Source of the DNA: Chionoecetes opilio
Taxonomy: Eukaryota > Arthropoda > Malacostraca > Decapoda > Majidae
Direction: 5' to 3'
NCBI GenBank assembly: GCA_016584305.1
Contig: JACEEZ010003770.1
Location: 104,379-168,378, forward strand
DNA length: 64,000 nucleotides
Shown here: positions 45,061-52,574 of the stretch, piece after piece
How the letters are laid out: every line of letters starts with the position of its first letter
Position numbering within the stretch: the first letter of the stretch is position 1
The notes under the pieces: model-generated
What the model was told of the DNA's origin: nothing
Database searches by the model: none
The model's input: the letters and a program-made list of their open reading frames with translations, nothing else
Made by a program: the position numbers and the translations under genes

Positions 45061-45248
45061 CCGTTATGATAGGAGAGTATTGGTCAATAGGGAGTATTGG
45101 TTAAAACTGCATATTTACATCAAAATTTAAAAAACTTGGTGAGACATGCGATATTTACCTTATAAGAAGTCATTTCTTTGAGTTGGGGAGTCCGGAACCG
45201 TCCTTGGCGCCAAATTGCAATGTTTTTTTATTGCATCTGGTCTTGGTC
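45061..45248. other. Intergenic DNA
   Basis: Short flank between the G-rich array and the Harbinger-type element. No feature seen. Confidence 0.3.
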
Positions 45249-45276
45249 TTAAGGCGCTATAACACGGGCACTTTTC

Positions 45277-45320
45277 TGCTCAGTGAGCAGCTGCTCACTG
45301 AGCAGATTTCACTGAGCTGC
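45277..45320. promoter_or_regulatory. Sub-terminal palindrome cluster, left end
   Basis: CTGCTCAGTGAGCAG and CTGCTCACTGAGCAG stand back to back, followed by TTTCACTGAGCTGCTC. The right end has CTGCTCAGTGAAATCTGCTC and CACTGAGCAG at 47430-47458. The repeated site with dyad symmetry at both ends suggests protein binding during transposition. Confidence 0.5.
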
Positions 45321-45462
45321 TCAACGAAACTATTACACGGTGATCTGTGTTTTGATGAGCAAAATGCATACAGACCTGAGTGCGGTAATGATACAAATGA
45401 TCATAGCGCTTCCTAATAAGCGGTGCTTGTTGTAATGGAGATAGCTTTATTTTGCGCATATA

Positions 45463-45509
<47 letters not shown>

Positions 45510-45514
45510 ACTTT

Positions 45515-45650
45515 GTGGTTAAAGTTAGGTTAGGTTTCATTACAACCTATAAGGTTAGGTTAGGTTTCATTAAAACCTTTAAGGTTAGGTTAGGTTTCAT
45601 TAAAACCTTTAAGGTTAGGTTAAGTTTCATTAAAACCTATTAGGTTAGGT
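45515..45650 (+). repeat. 30-bp tandem repeat with TTAGG
   Basis: About four units of AAGGTTAGGTTAGGTTTCAT plus TAAAACCTTT. Confidence 0.8.
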
Positions 45651-45914
45651 TTCATTATTACATTTTTTTTTGGGGGGGGGGGGGGGGGGGGGGGGTTGCG
45701 CAAAATAAAACTCCATTAGAACAAGCACCTATTGTAGGCCAAGAAAAAATAGGGAAATACTTTGGAACTCATCCTTCCGGCTTTGACTGAAATGAACTAC
45801 CGCACTGTATTGTATGCTTATTGTACTTCACATCTGTAAAGGTTCCAGAGTGCGCTCAGCCTTGGTTAACCCACACGGCCGCTATGAAATATGAGGTGCC
45901 TCAAAAAATTCTAA

Positions 45915-46425
45915 GTCCAGTTAGGTTAGGTATACTTTGTGGTTAAGGTTAGGTTAGGTTAGGTTAGGTATACTTTGTGGTTAAGGTTAGGTATACTTTG
46001 TGGTTAAGGTTAGGTTAGGTTAGGTATACTTTGTGGTTAAGGTTAGGTTAGGTTAGGTTAGGTATACTTTGTGGTTAAGGTTAGGTTAGGTTAGGTATAC
46101 CTTGTGGTTAAGGTTAGGTATACTTTGTGGTTAAGGTTAGGTTAGGTTAGGTTAGGTATACTTTGTGGTTAAGGTTAGGTTAGGTTAGGTTAGGTATACT
46201 TTGTGGTTAAGGTTAGGTTAGGTATACTTTGTGGTTAAGGTTAGGTTAGGTTAGGTATACTTTGTGGTTAAGGTTAGGTTAGGTTAGGTATACTTTGTGG
46301 TTAAGGTTAGGTTAGGTTAGGTATACTTTGTGGTTAAGGTTAGGTTAGGTTAGGTATACTTTGTGGTTAAGGTTAGGTTAGGTATACTTTGTGGTTAAGG
46401 TTAGGTTAGGTTAGATTTTTACTTA
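45915..46425 (+). repeat. TTAGG composite array with 18-bp anchor
   Basis: TATACTTTGTGGTTAAGG recurs 15 times, starting at 45931, 45969, 45992, 46025, 46063, 46096, 46119, 46157, 46195, 46223, 46256, 46289, 46322, 46355 and 46383. It is separated by whole numbers of TTAGG units, so every spacing is 23, 28, 33 or 38 bp. One anchor (46096) has TATACC for TATACT. TTAGG is the standard arthropod telomere unit. A degraded version is at 28860-29165. Confidence 0.9.
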
Positions 46426-47094
46426 TAGTGACTTTGATGATTTTTTCGTGAGCCATAAATCACTTATATTTGCTTCCACCACCCATAAACCCCGTATTCC
46501 CGCCAGTTCCCCAGGCTTGTTGGCTATAGGGGGAAGAAAAAAAAGATAGGGGTGAAGGACTTCTTCCAAAGTTTTACCAAAAATAGTTGGTGTCTCTGAA
46601 AACGACCGCGAAACTCTCGTCCATTATTACCAAAAGTTGTTTCGTAGTCTATATGAAACCATAGTCGTTTCGTACAGTCAGCGCAGAGTTGAACTTGACT
46701 ACTAGAGTAACGAAATGACACCAGGTATGTACGAAAATACTCAAAATCAGTGTACGAAACTAACTACTTTCAATTCAATATACCAAATTAAGAAAGTTTT
46801 TTTGATTAGGCCAAAGGCTTTTGATTCATTTAAACTTCCTGTAATCCCCGTGAGTAGCTTCTATGGACCACTGTGACCCGCGCCGTACCCGTGGCCGTGG
46901 CGGTACGGGGCTGACGCCGTTATAGTGGACGAGAACTACGCGTTCGCTCTTTAGGTCAGACACACACACTCGGGTGCTAACACTGCACTCTTAGCCTCTC
47001 TCGCTTTACCATATACACCACACCTGTCACTACACACCTGTACGGCCTCGCAACACACCTGTCGCCTGTGTATCACCGTAAATAAATGACTTAC

Positions 47095-47244
47095 AAGGTC
47101 ACGCTTCTCAGGCATTGAGGGTGCATGTTTTCTTTTGTAATGTATTTTAACAAATAAAGGGCTATATATGTTCCATACTGTAGGATGTGCCTGAACTAAG
47201 TCAATCAGTAAGCTTTCCATCTCGTCTGTCCAGTCAGCAGGCAT
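47095..47244 (-). CDS. First exon of MADF/Myb-like transposon protein
   Basis: ATG at 47244, then 50 codons to a consensus donor GTAAGT at 47094-47089. The product begins MPADWTDEMESLLIDLVQAH and PTVWNIYSPLF, the start of a MADF or SANT-type DNA-binding domain (Trp at 5 and 24, acidic first helix). Such proteins are the second ORF of PIF/Harbinger elements and direct the transposase to the ends. Downstream exons are missing. The frame read past the donor is not supported. Confidence 0.6.
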
Positions 47245-47484
47245 GTTGATGTCTTCTTGAGAGTTTTAGAAGAAAAAGATCTTGCAATAAATAATATAGT
47301 CATCCACTAATTTCGGTCCTTTATAACAGAAAACGTTTTTGCTCACTCAAATGACGAGCAAAAATAGCTTCGAAGTAGTTCCCTTTTTGCTCAACCAAAC
47401 AGGCTTTCATCGAGCAAAATCCTCAAAACTGCTCAGTGAAATCTGCTCACTGAGCAGAATAGTGCCCGTGTAATAGCCGCTTTA

Positions 47485-47643
47485 GGGTGGGTGACCCCTC
47501 CGGCATACCAACCTCGCCATGGCTCCCGACGTCGGGTCCTCATCCCGATAGGAACAAAATCAGCAGTTCATGAAACTGATCAATGAAGTATCACGACAGT
47601 CGGGCGCCCCACTCACTATCGTGTACTGGGTGGGAAATGACCA
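47485..47643. other. Short stretch ending in a second Harbinger-like terminus
   Basis: No coding sequence seen. It may be the remaining right part of the element whose end is at 47644-47660. Confidence 0.35.
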
Positions 47644-47663
47644 CTTCTTGCAACTGGGCCTTA
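47644..47663 (-). mobile_element. Right terminus of a Harbinger-like family, followed by TTA
   Basis: CTTCTTGCAACTGGGCC then TTA. The first 17 bases are the exact inverse of the terminus at 28236-28252. The rest of that element is not recognised. Confidence 0.5.
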
Positions 47664-48088
47664 GTGTTATGGCGTGGCCGCTGCTACGTCTCCCTGTCAC
47701 CTCAACACCCTATGTCACCTCAACACCCTAAATCACCCTTATCTAAGGTGACACGCAATGCTACACTAACCTAAATAGTGACACGTGTATAGAACTGCAC
47801 TTCACAACCATATAATATATATAATAATGAGCATTAGTCATGGTAATAAGCAATACCTTTGGAAGCCACGGCTGAATCTGGCTCGTAGTTTGTTTACCTT
47901 TCACTAGAGGGAGAGTCACTGATCATGACTAATGCTCATTATTATATTTATTATATGGTTGTGAAGTGCAGTTCTATACACGTGTCACTATTTAGGTCAG
48001 TGTAGCACTGCGTGTCACCTTAGATAAGGGTGATTTAGGGTGTTGAGGTGACAGGAAGACAGTAGCAGCGGCCACGCCATAACACTAA
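47661..48088. mobile_element. Fold-back MITE with long inverted repeats
   Basis: The left arm from TTAGTGTTATGGCGTGGCC to ATGAGCATTAGTCATG (about 47661-47840) is answered by the right arm CATGACTAATGCTCATTA to GGCCACGCCATAACACTAA (about 47925-48088). About 85 bp lie between the arms. The left arm has CACCTCAACACCCTA twice, the right arm once. If the ends are GTGTTATGG/CCATAACAC, TA lies on both sides, the duplication of Tc1/mariner-type elements. There is no coding capacity. Confidence 0.8.
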
Positions 48089-48455
48089 TAGTCACTATTG
48101 TAAACAATACACACCTAGCTTGACTAGCCAGGCAGTGAGAGAAAACTTCAACATTTTAGGGATAACCCATCACTTTACGGGAGACTTTTTCTTCCTTTTT
48201 ATCTATTTTGGGGTGATTATAATGTCTCATGATGCTGCTGCTGCTGCCGCGGCCGTGCTGCCAGGCGTGGATGAGCGCCTTGAAAGTATTTTCATATCTT
48301 TATTCATATGTATGAATAATAGCAATTCAAATGTGATTATAAGTCTACATTCAACTAGAATAATGAAATTTCATAGCATACCAAGCAGTAATGAGCGAGC
48401 CTGGATACTTACTACCTCTCCTAATACCACTCCCGTGCAGTCGTGGGCGAGTGTG
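48089..48455. other. Intergenic DNA
   Basis: No gene supported. A short CTG/GCC trinucleotide stretch is at 48232-48254. Confidence 0.3.
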
Positions 48456-48663
48456 CCAAATCCCTGATGTAGCGCCAGTCACTGTTTACCTCCCAACATA
48501 GCGACATGGTCTGGTTGTGTTTGAGATTATTTCTCATTTATTTCACGTGTAGGAGCGGACCAAATCCAGCATGTAGTGCCAGTCACTGTTTACCTCCCAA
48601 CACAGCTACACAGTCTGCTTGTGTGTGATTATTTCTCATTTATTTCACTTTTTTTTTCATATA
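48456..48663 (+). repeat. 104-bp direct tandem duplication
   Basis: CCAAATCCCTGATGTAGCGCC at 48456 and CCAAATCCAGCATGTAGTGCC at 48560 each start a unit containing GTTTACCTCCCAACA and TTATTTCTCATTTATTTCAC. Confidence 0.8.
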
Positions 48664-48679
48664 TTTTTCCACCCTTGGG

Positions 48680-48763
48680 AAAATACCTTCGCTATAACGG
48701 ACAATCGGCTTTAACGGACCACTCCTCCCCCCCTTTAGTCCGTTATATCCAGGTTTGACTGTA
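48680..48763 (+). mobile_element. pogo/Tigger-like right terminus
   Basis: GTCCGTTATATCCAGGTTTG ending ACTG, followed by TA (48762-48763). The inverse CAGTCAAACCTGGATATAAC is a typical pogo/Tigger-type end. The left partner was not found. Confidence 0.5.
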
Positions 48764-48765
48764 TA

Positions 48766-48804
<39 letters not shown>
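48766..48804. repeat. TA microsatellite
   Basis: Uninterrupted (TA)n of about 39 bp between two pogo-like termini. Confidence 0.9.
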
Positions 48805-48807
<3 letters not shown>

Positions 48808-49240
48808 AACCTCGATTTCCCGGATATCGGATTTGCCGGACAAAATCCGAGGTCCGGGGATATGTCAGTCTCGGGCAATTTTTTTTTTTTTTTTTTTTTT
48901 TTTTACGTTGAAATGCCTGGTCCTGTTCGTAAATTGACCTGTCCGGCGGTCCGAGCGTCTCCTGTTACCCCTGGTCAGTGTCCGCGCCTCCCGCCAGGTG
49001 GCAGCATGCTCAGCAGTCGTATTGTTTACATTTGGGCACACGACACTCACGGTTCACCTGCACAGCCTCCGTTAGTCCCCTGACCCCCACTGCCCCTGGT
49101 GCAGGAAAGTCTCTTGAGACTATTGAACACTTTCTGCTGCCTCCCGCCAGGTGGCTGCATGCTCAGCGGACGTAAAAGTCCGCGGCGGGGTAGTTGATAT
49201 TGTCGGTTGCCGGACAGTAAATACTAGAGTAGGATAAACG
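48805..49240 (+). mobile_element. pogo-like sequence with nested non-LTR scrap
   Basis: AACCTCGATTTCCCGG and TTGCCGGACAAAATCCG at the left and TTGCCGGACAGTAAATAC near 49207 at the right look like pogo-type ends. A T-run occupies 48880-48904. CTCCCGCCAGGTGGCAGC (48988) recurs as CTCCCGCCAGGTGGCTGC (49141), bracketing a scrap of non-LTR sequence. Confidence 0.45.
49035..49140 (+). mobile_element. Non-LTR retrotransposon ORF2 C-terminal scrap
   Basis: Reads with stops as SPDPHCPWCRKV and continues to a shifted IEHFLL equivalent. It is homologous, in opposite orientation, to the zinc-knuckle segment at 56795-56880. Confidence 0.5.
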
Positions 49241-49262
49241 TCCGGGGGTGGGTAATGGCATC

Positions 49263-49264
<2 letters not shown>

Positions 49265-49336
<72 letters not shown>

Positions 49337-49342
49337 ATATAT
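49265..49342. repeat. TA microsatellite
   Basis: (TA)n of about 78 bp with one break. Confidence 0.9.
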
Positions 49343-49537
49343 GTGTATATCCTTTGATTACATTAATTGTTATATAGGTTTTGCAGTTTGGAAATTTACT
49401 CCTATGTGATTGAAGAATCATTCATGTTTTACAACCAAAGTGAACACATACTTGAGTATGTTATATGTGTTTTGTTTAACGTGTACGGCTGTACGCCCAA
49501 TTTTCATTGGTTACCGTAGCGTACTTTTATATTTCAG

Positions 49538-49680
49538 TGTCTCCAATACATTGAGATGAGCATCAAACAGTGCAAGAGTGTCGGGTGCCTGGCTTGGCTA
49601 TCATGGGGAAGATTGTGCATGACTTTGGGGATCCAGGCTCTTCTGTGTCTTGTATAGCCTCAGACAATGAAGACGTTGAG
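49538..49680 (+). CDS. HERC2: HERC2 exon A, linker before RCC1-like domain
   Basis: HERC2 is a very large HECT-type E3 ubiquitin ligase acting in DNA-damage signalling and centrosome and trafficking roles. It has three RCC1-like propellers. This exon lies between acceptor TATATTTCAG (to 49537) and donor GAGGTAACT (49681). It begins CLQYIEMSIKQCKS, which I recall as the stretch just before the second RCC1-like domain of animal HERC2. After about 45 bases the frame shifts: the continuation CRVPGLAIMGKIVHDFG and IASDNEDVE lies in another frame. Compared with remembered homologues a few residues are missing at that point, which fits a short deletion of non-multiple-of-three length. The last codon ends at the donor, phase 0, matching exon B. 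Confidence 0.75.
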
Positions 49681-49899
49681 GTAACTCATTGCCTTATTTT
49701 GTAATGTGATTAGCTTCATATTATAATATATATGATGCCATTTTATTTTAGATTACAGCTTATAGATGACTGTACATGAGTCTTGATAAATCCCTAGAAA
49801 ACTACTTAGCAAGCAAACCACATAACAAAGAAGTTATCGCTCTTTGTGCAGCTTGTTGGGATTGTATCAGGGGAGCAATGGTATCTCCTTTAGATATAT

Positions 49900-50047
49900 G
49901 TATAACCAGCCTTTTGTTATTAAGAGAGGCTGGGCAATGGCAGCCTAGAACATGCCCTGCAAGATAGTGATGAGTATAACCAGCCTTCTGTTAGTAAGAA
50001 AGGCTGGGCAATGGCAGCCTAGAACATGCCCTGCAAGATAGTGATGA
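49900..50047 (+). repeat. 74-bp tandem duplication in HERC2 intron
   Basis: Two direct units, 49900-49973 and 49974-50047, each with GTATAACCAGCC, GGCTGGGCAATGGCAGCC and CAAGATAGTGATGA. Confidence 0.9.
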
Positions 50048-50715
50048 GTATAACAAATCAGGAATGATGCAAAATTCAAAGAGATGCTATTGAAATAGTA
50101 ACACAATCTTGATGTGTCTAGTACTAGTTATACTTGTTGCATCACACTCCAGGGTCATGGCTTCATCATCTTTGTCAATTACTAAAGGATAAAATGTTGA
50201 ATTCATTGTAGCAATCATTAACTTTAGCCTTGCATTTATTCATAATTATTTCTCACACTGAGTAGACTGGGTGAATAGCAGGAAGCAACAATGGTTTGCA
50301 AGTAATAAATGCTGGCAGCAGATTTTAGTTATATTATGTGTGTTCTTATTCACTTAGTTTTATTTCCCAACTCGGTGCCTATACACACAGGTGGACAGGG
50401 TTGTTGATCTACTTCCCCTCACACCAGCAGGAGTGTAGGGCTGTTAGCCTTTGCGTCTGCCATATTATGAGTTCACAACGCCAACCTTGTGTCACATACC
50501 TTTTCTTTGTTAGGTAAACATGGGCAGCAGATTGGAATGAGCCGGGTCCAAATTGTTTCAACTTGTCCCAGGAATAAAACCTCACTCTTCATCTTTGAGC
50601 TTAGCTGTAAAATGAAGTGTTTTGTCTTGTTACGGTCAATTTCACGACTGTTTATATTCAAAATAGAATTATGACATGCCTACCATGATAATGAAGTTTT
50701 ATTGATGTTTGACAG

Positions 50716-50937
50716 GATGAAATAACAGACATGTCCAGAAAGAGTTTAACCTCCATCATGAGTTTTGAAGGGGCACCTAAGGTGCTGGTGTGGGGCCTCA
50801 ATGACAAAGACCAGTTGGGAGGCCTTAAGGGGTCCAAGGTGAAGGTGCCGGTGCTCTCTGAAACACTGACCAGTATTCGCCCTCTTCATGTGGCGGGTGG
50901 CTCCAAGTTCCTTTTTATTGTGTCCCAGGAGGGCAAG
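50716..50937 (+). CDS. HERC2: HERC2 exon B, start of RCC1-like propeller
   Basis: Acceptor GATGTTTGACAG (to 50715), donor AAGGTATGG (50938): 222 bp, 74 codons, phase 0 at both ends, no frame break. It encodes the first propeller blade: [20 protein letters not shown], then [20 protein letters not shown] and FIVSQEGK. The WG.N...QLGG signature and [10 protein letters not shown] wording are diagnostic of HERC2 among RCC1-like proteins as I know them, and match its second RCC1-like domain better than the third. Confidence 0.9.
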
Positions 50938-51143
50938 GTATGGAAGGCCAACACTAAGGACAGTCAATTTAGCCTTGCCCAGAGGCTACAAGCTTGCAAA
51001 TGACTTGGATTTAGCTAACCAGAAATTGTTTAACAAAATGTGTGTATTCCCATTGTATGATAATGTTGTGCTTTGACAAAAGTATTTAATGGTAATATGT
51101 TCATATTTGTCAGTTCAACCGGGAAAAAATATATATTTAAAGG

Positions 51144-52035
51144 TTAAAGTAATCGTCCAGACCATTTCATCATTCCTGATTGAATGCAGTCAAAATATAG
51201 CCATGATCGAGTATGTCAACAATAGGTTGTCACTTTTTGCATCCAGTCACCCGTTTTTAAATGATCCGCATTCAAAATCTGTAAATTCCCCGAGCTCTCA
51301 AAACACAACTGGCGACCAGCAGACGACACACCACGGCTCGACGACGTCACTACAGGAAGCCTCCCAGCCCGGCCCTGATACAAATACACGGAGACTCAGA
51401 AAAAAATATAGTACTTGAAGAATTTTGGGTGTTTTTGATAAAAAAAAAATTGCGATATGGCATATACTTGCATCCTGTATGGGTGCAGCAAGAAAGCTGT
51501 GCCTTTCCAGAGAGCTTAGCACCCATTTCCGACCTATTTGGCCATGATATGTGTGTGTAGCGACGGTAAAGAGGCGGGCGAGAGTCCCGCGGTGTGAAAC
51601 ACATTGTCTTGCCGCGCGCTTCTCACCCGCCTCTCACCGTCGCTGCACACACATATCATGGCCAAATAGGTCGGAAATGGGTGCTAAGCTCTCTGAAAAG
51701 GCACAGCTTTCTTGCTGCACCCATACAGGCTGCAAGTATATGCCATACTGCACAAAAAATATATCAGAAACACCCAAAATTCTTCATGTACTATATTTTT
51801 TTCTGAGTCTGTGTATTTGTATAGGGCCGGGCTGGGAGGCCGCCTGCTGTGACGTCACCAGCAAGTTTCCCGCCACGGCTGGAATGGGGCTGTTGTTTTT
51901 CCCGCGCTTCTTACAAAAGTCATGTTTTTAGGGAAATGAGGCGTGGAAATGAATGATTTTTTGTGGATTAGGTATTTTGAATGTACATTCAACATAATTA
52001 TGCAAAGAAACAATGGGTCTGGACGATGACTTTAA
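51144..52035. mobile_element. Fold-back element in HERC2 intron
   Basis: Outer inverted repeats TTAAAGTAATCGTCCAGACC (51144-51163) and GGTCTGGACGATGACTTTAA (52016-52035). Inner arms start at GACGTCAC (51343) and end at GTGACGTC (51856). They pair over about 225 bp around a centre near 51600, for example CATGATATGTGTGTGTAGCG against CGCTGCACACACATATCATG. There is no coding sequence. It is a long imperfect palindrome, presumably a MITE, between exons B and C. Confidence 0.75.
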
Positions 52036-52119
52036 GGGGCAAGGTATATTATGATTTCATTTTATCAGGTATTGAAATGTAAGAATTATTTGTGTTAATT
52101 TGATTATGTGTATATTTAG

Positions 52120-52280
52120 GTGTATGCATGTGGCGAAGGGACTGGGGCAGCCTGGGACTGGGTCACTGCACCACTATCCCAGTTCCCAGACAGGTCACGG
52201 CTCTCAGTCAGTACGTGGTGAAGAAGGGTGCGGTCCATTCAGGAGGACGCCGTGCTGTGGCCCTTACTGTTGATGGCAAG
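52120..52280 (+). CDS. HERC2: HERC2 exon C, RCC1-like blade
   Basis: Acceptor GTGTATATTTAG (to 52119), donor AAGGTGAGG (52281). It reads VYACGEGTG, then after one missing base in the G-run near 52145 continues [40 protein letters not shown] and DGK. With that base restored the exon would be 162 bp, phase 0 in and out, which supports a consensus indel over pseudogenisation. Confidence 0.85.
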
Positions 52281-52574
52281 GTGAGGGAATCCAAGATTGC
52301 AGTACTGTGTACTACAACAACACTAGGAGGGCTATCACTTTATTACTGCCATTGCTGGGATTATTTTTTTTTTATAATAATGCTTAGTAGAAAAGAAATG
52401 TTCAATCATGTATGCATTTAACAAGTCTGCATTTTTGCATGTTTTGTTTTAAAATGATGATTCCAGCATGAACTTACTGTTCTATGCTCTTTGTGAATTT
52501 CTTCACAAAGCCAAAAAAAGTACAGTCATCTAATAGAAATGTTTAAAATCCTATAACCCTTCCACTTCTCTTGT

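Larger units (their letters stand above)
45249..47484 (-). mobile_element. PIF/Harbinger-type element with a MADF/Myb exon and TTAGG composite array
   Basis: Ends: AGGCGCTATAACACGGGCAC from 45252 and, inverted, AGCGGCTATTACACGGGCAC from 47481. TTA occurs on both outsides (45249-45251 and 47482-47484), the 3-bp TWA duplication expected of PIF/Harbinger. Sub-terminal palindromes built on CTGCTCAGTGAGCAG occur at both ends (45277-45320; 47426-47459) and could be transposase or Myb binding sites (inference). The minus strand holds the first exon of a MADF/Myb-like protein. The middle holds an A-run (45467-45505), a 30-bp tandem repeat and a long TTAGG composite array. No DDE transposase is seen, so it is non-autonomous. 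Confidence 0.8.

Noticed and set aside
28236..47660. One 19-kb Harbinger-like element bounded by the two matching 17-bp termini
   Set aside because: The flanking triplets differ (TAA on the left, TTA on the right), so they are not the two ends of one insertion.
49776..49967. Possible HERC2 exon in the first intron (63 codons)
   Set aside because: Exons A and B join in phase without it, and its right end runs into a 74-bp tandem duplication.
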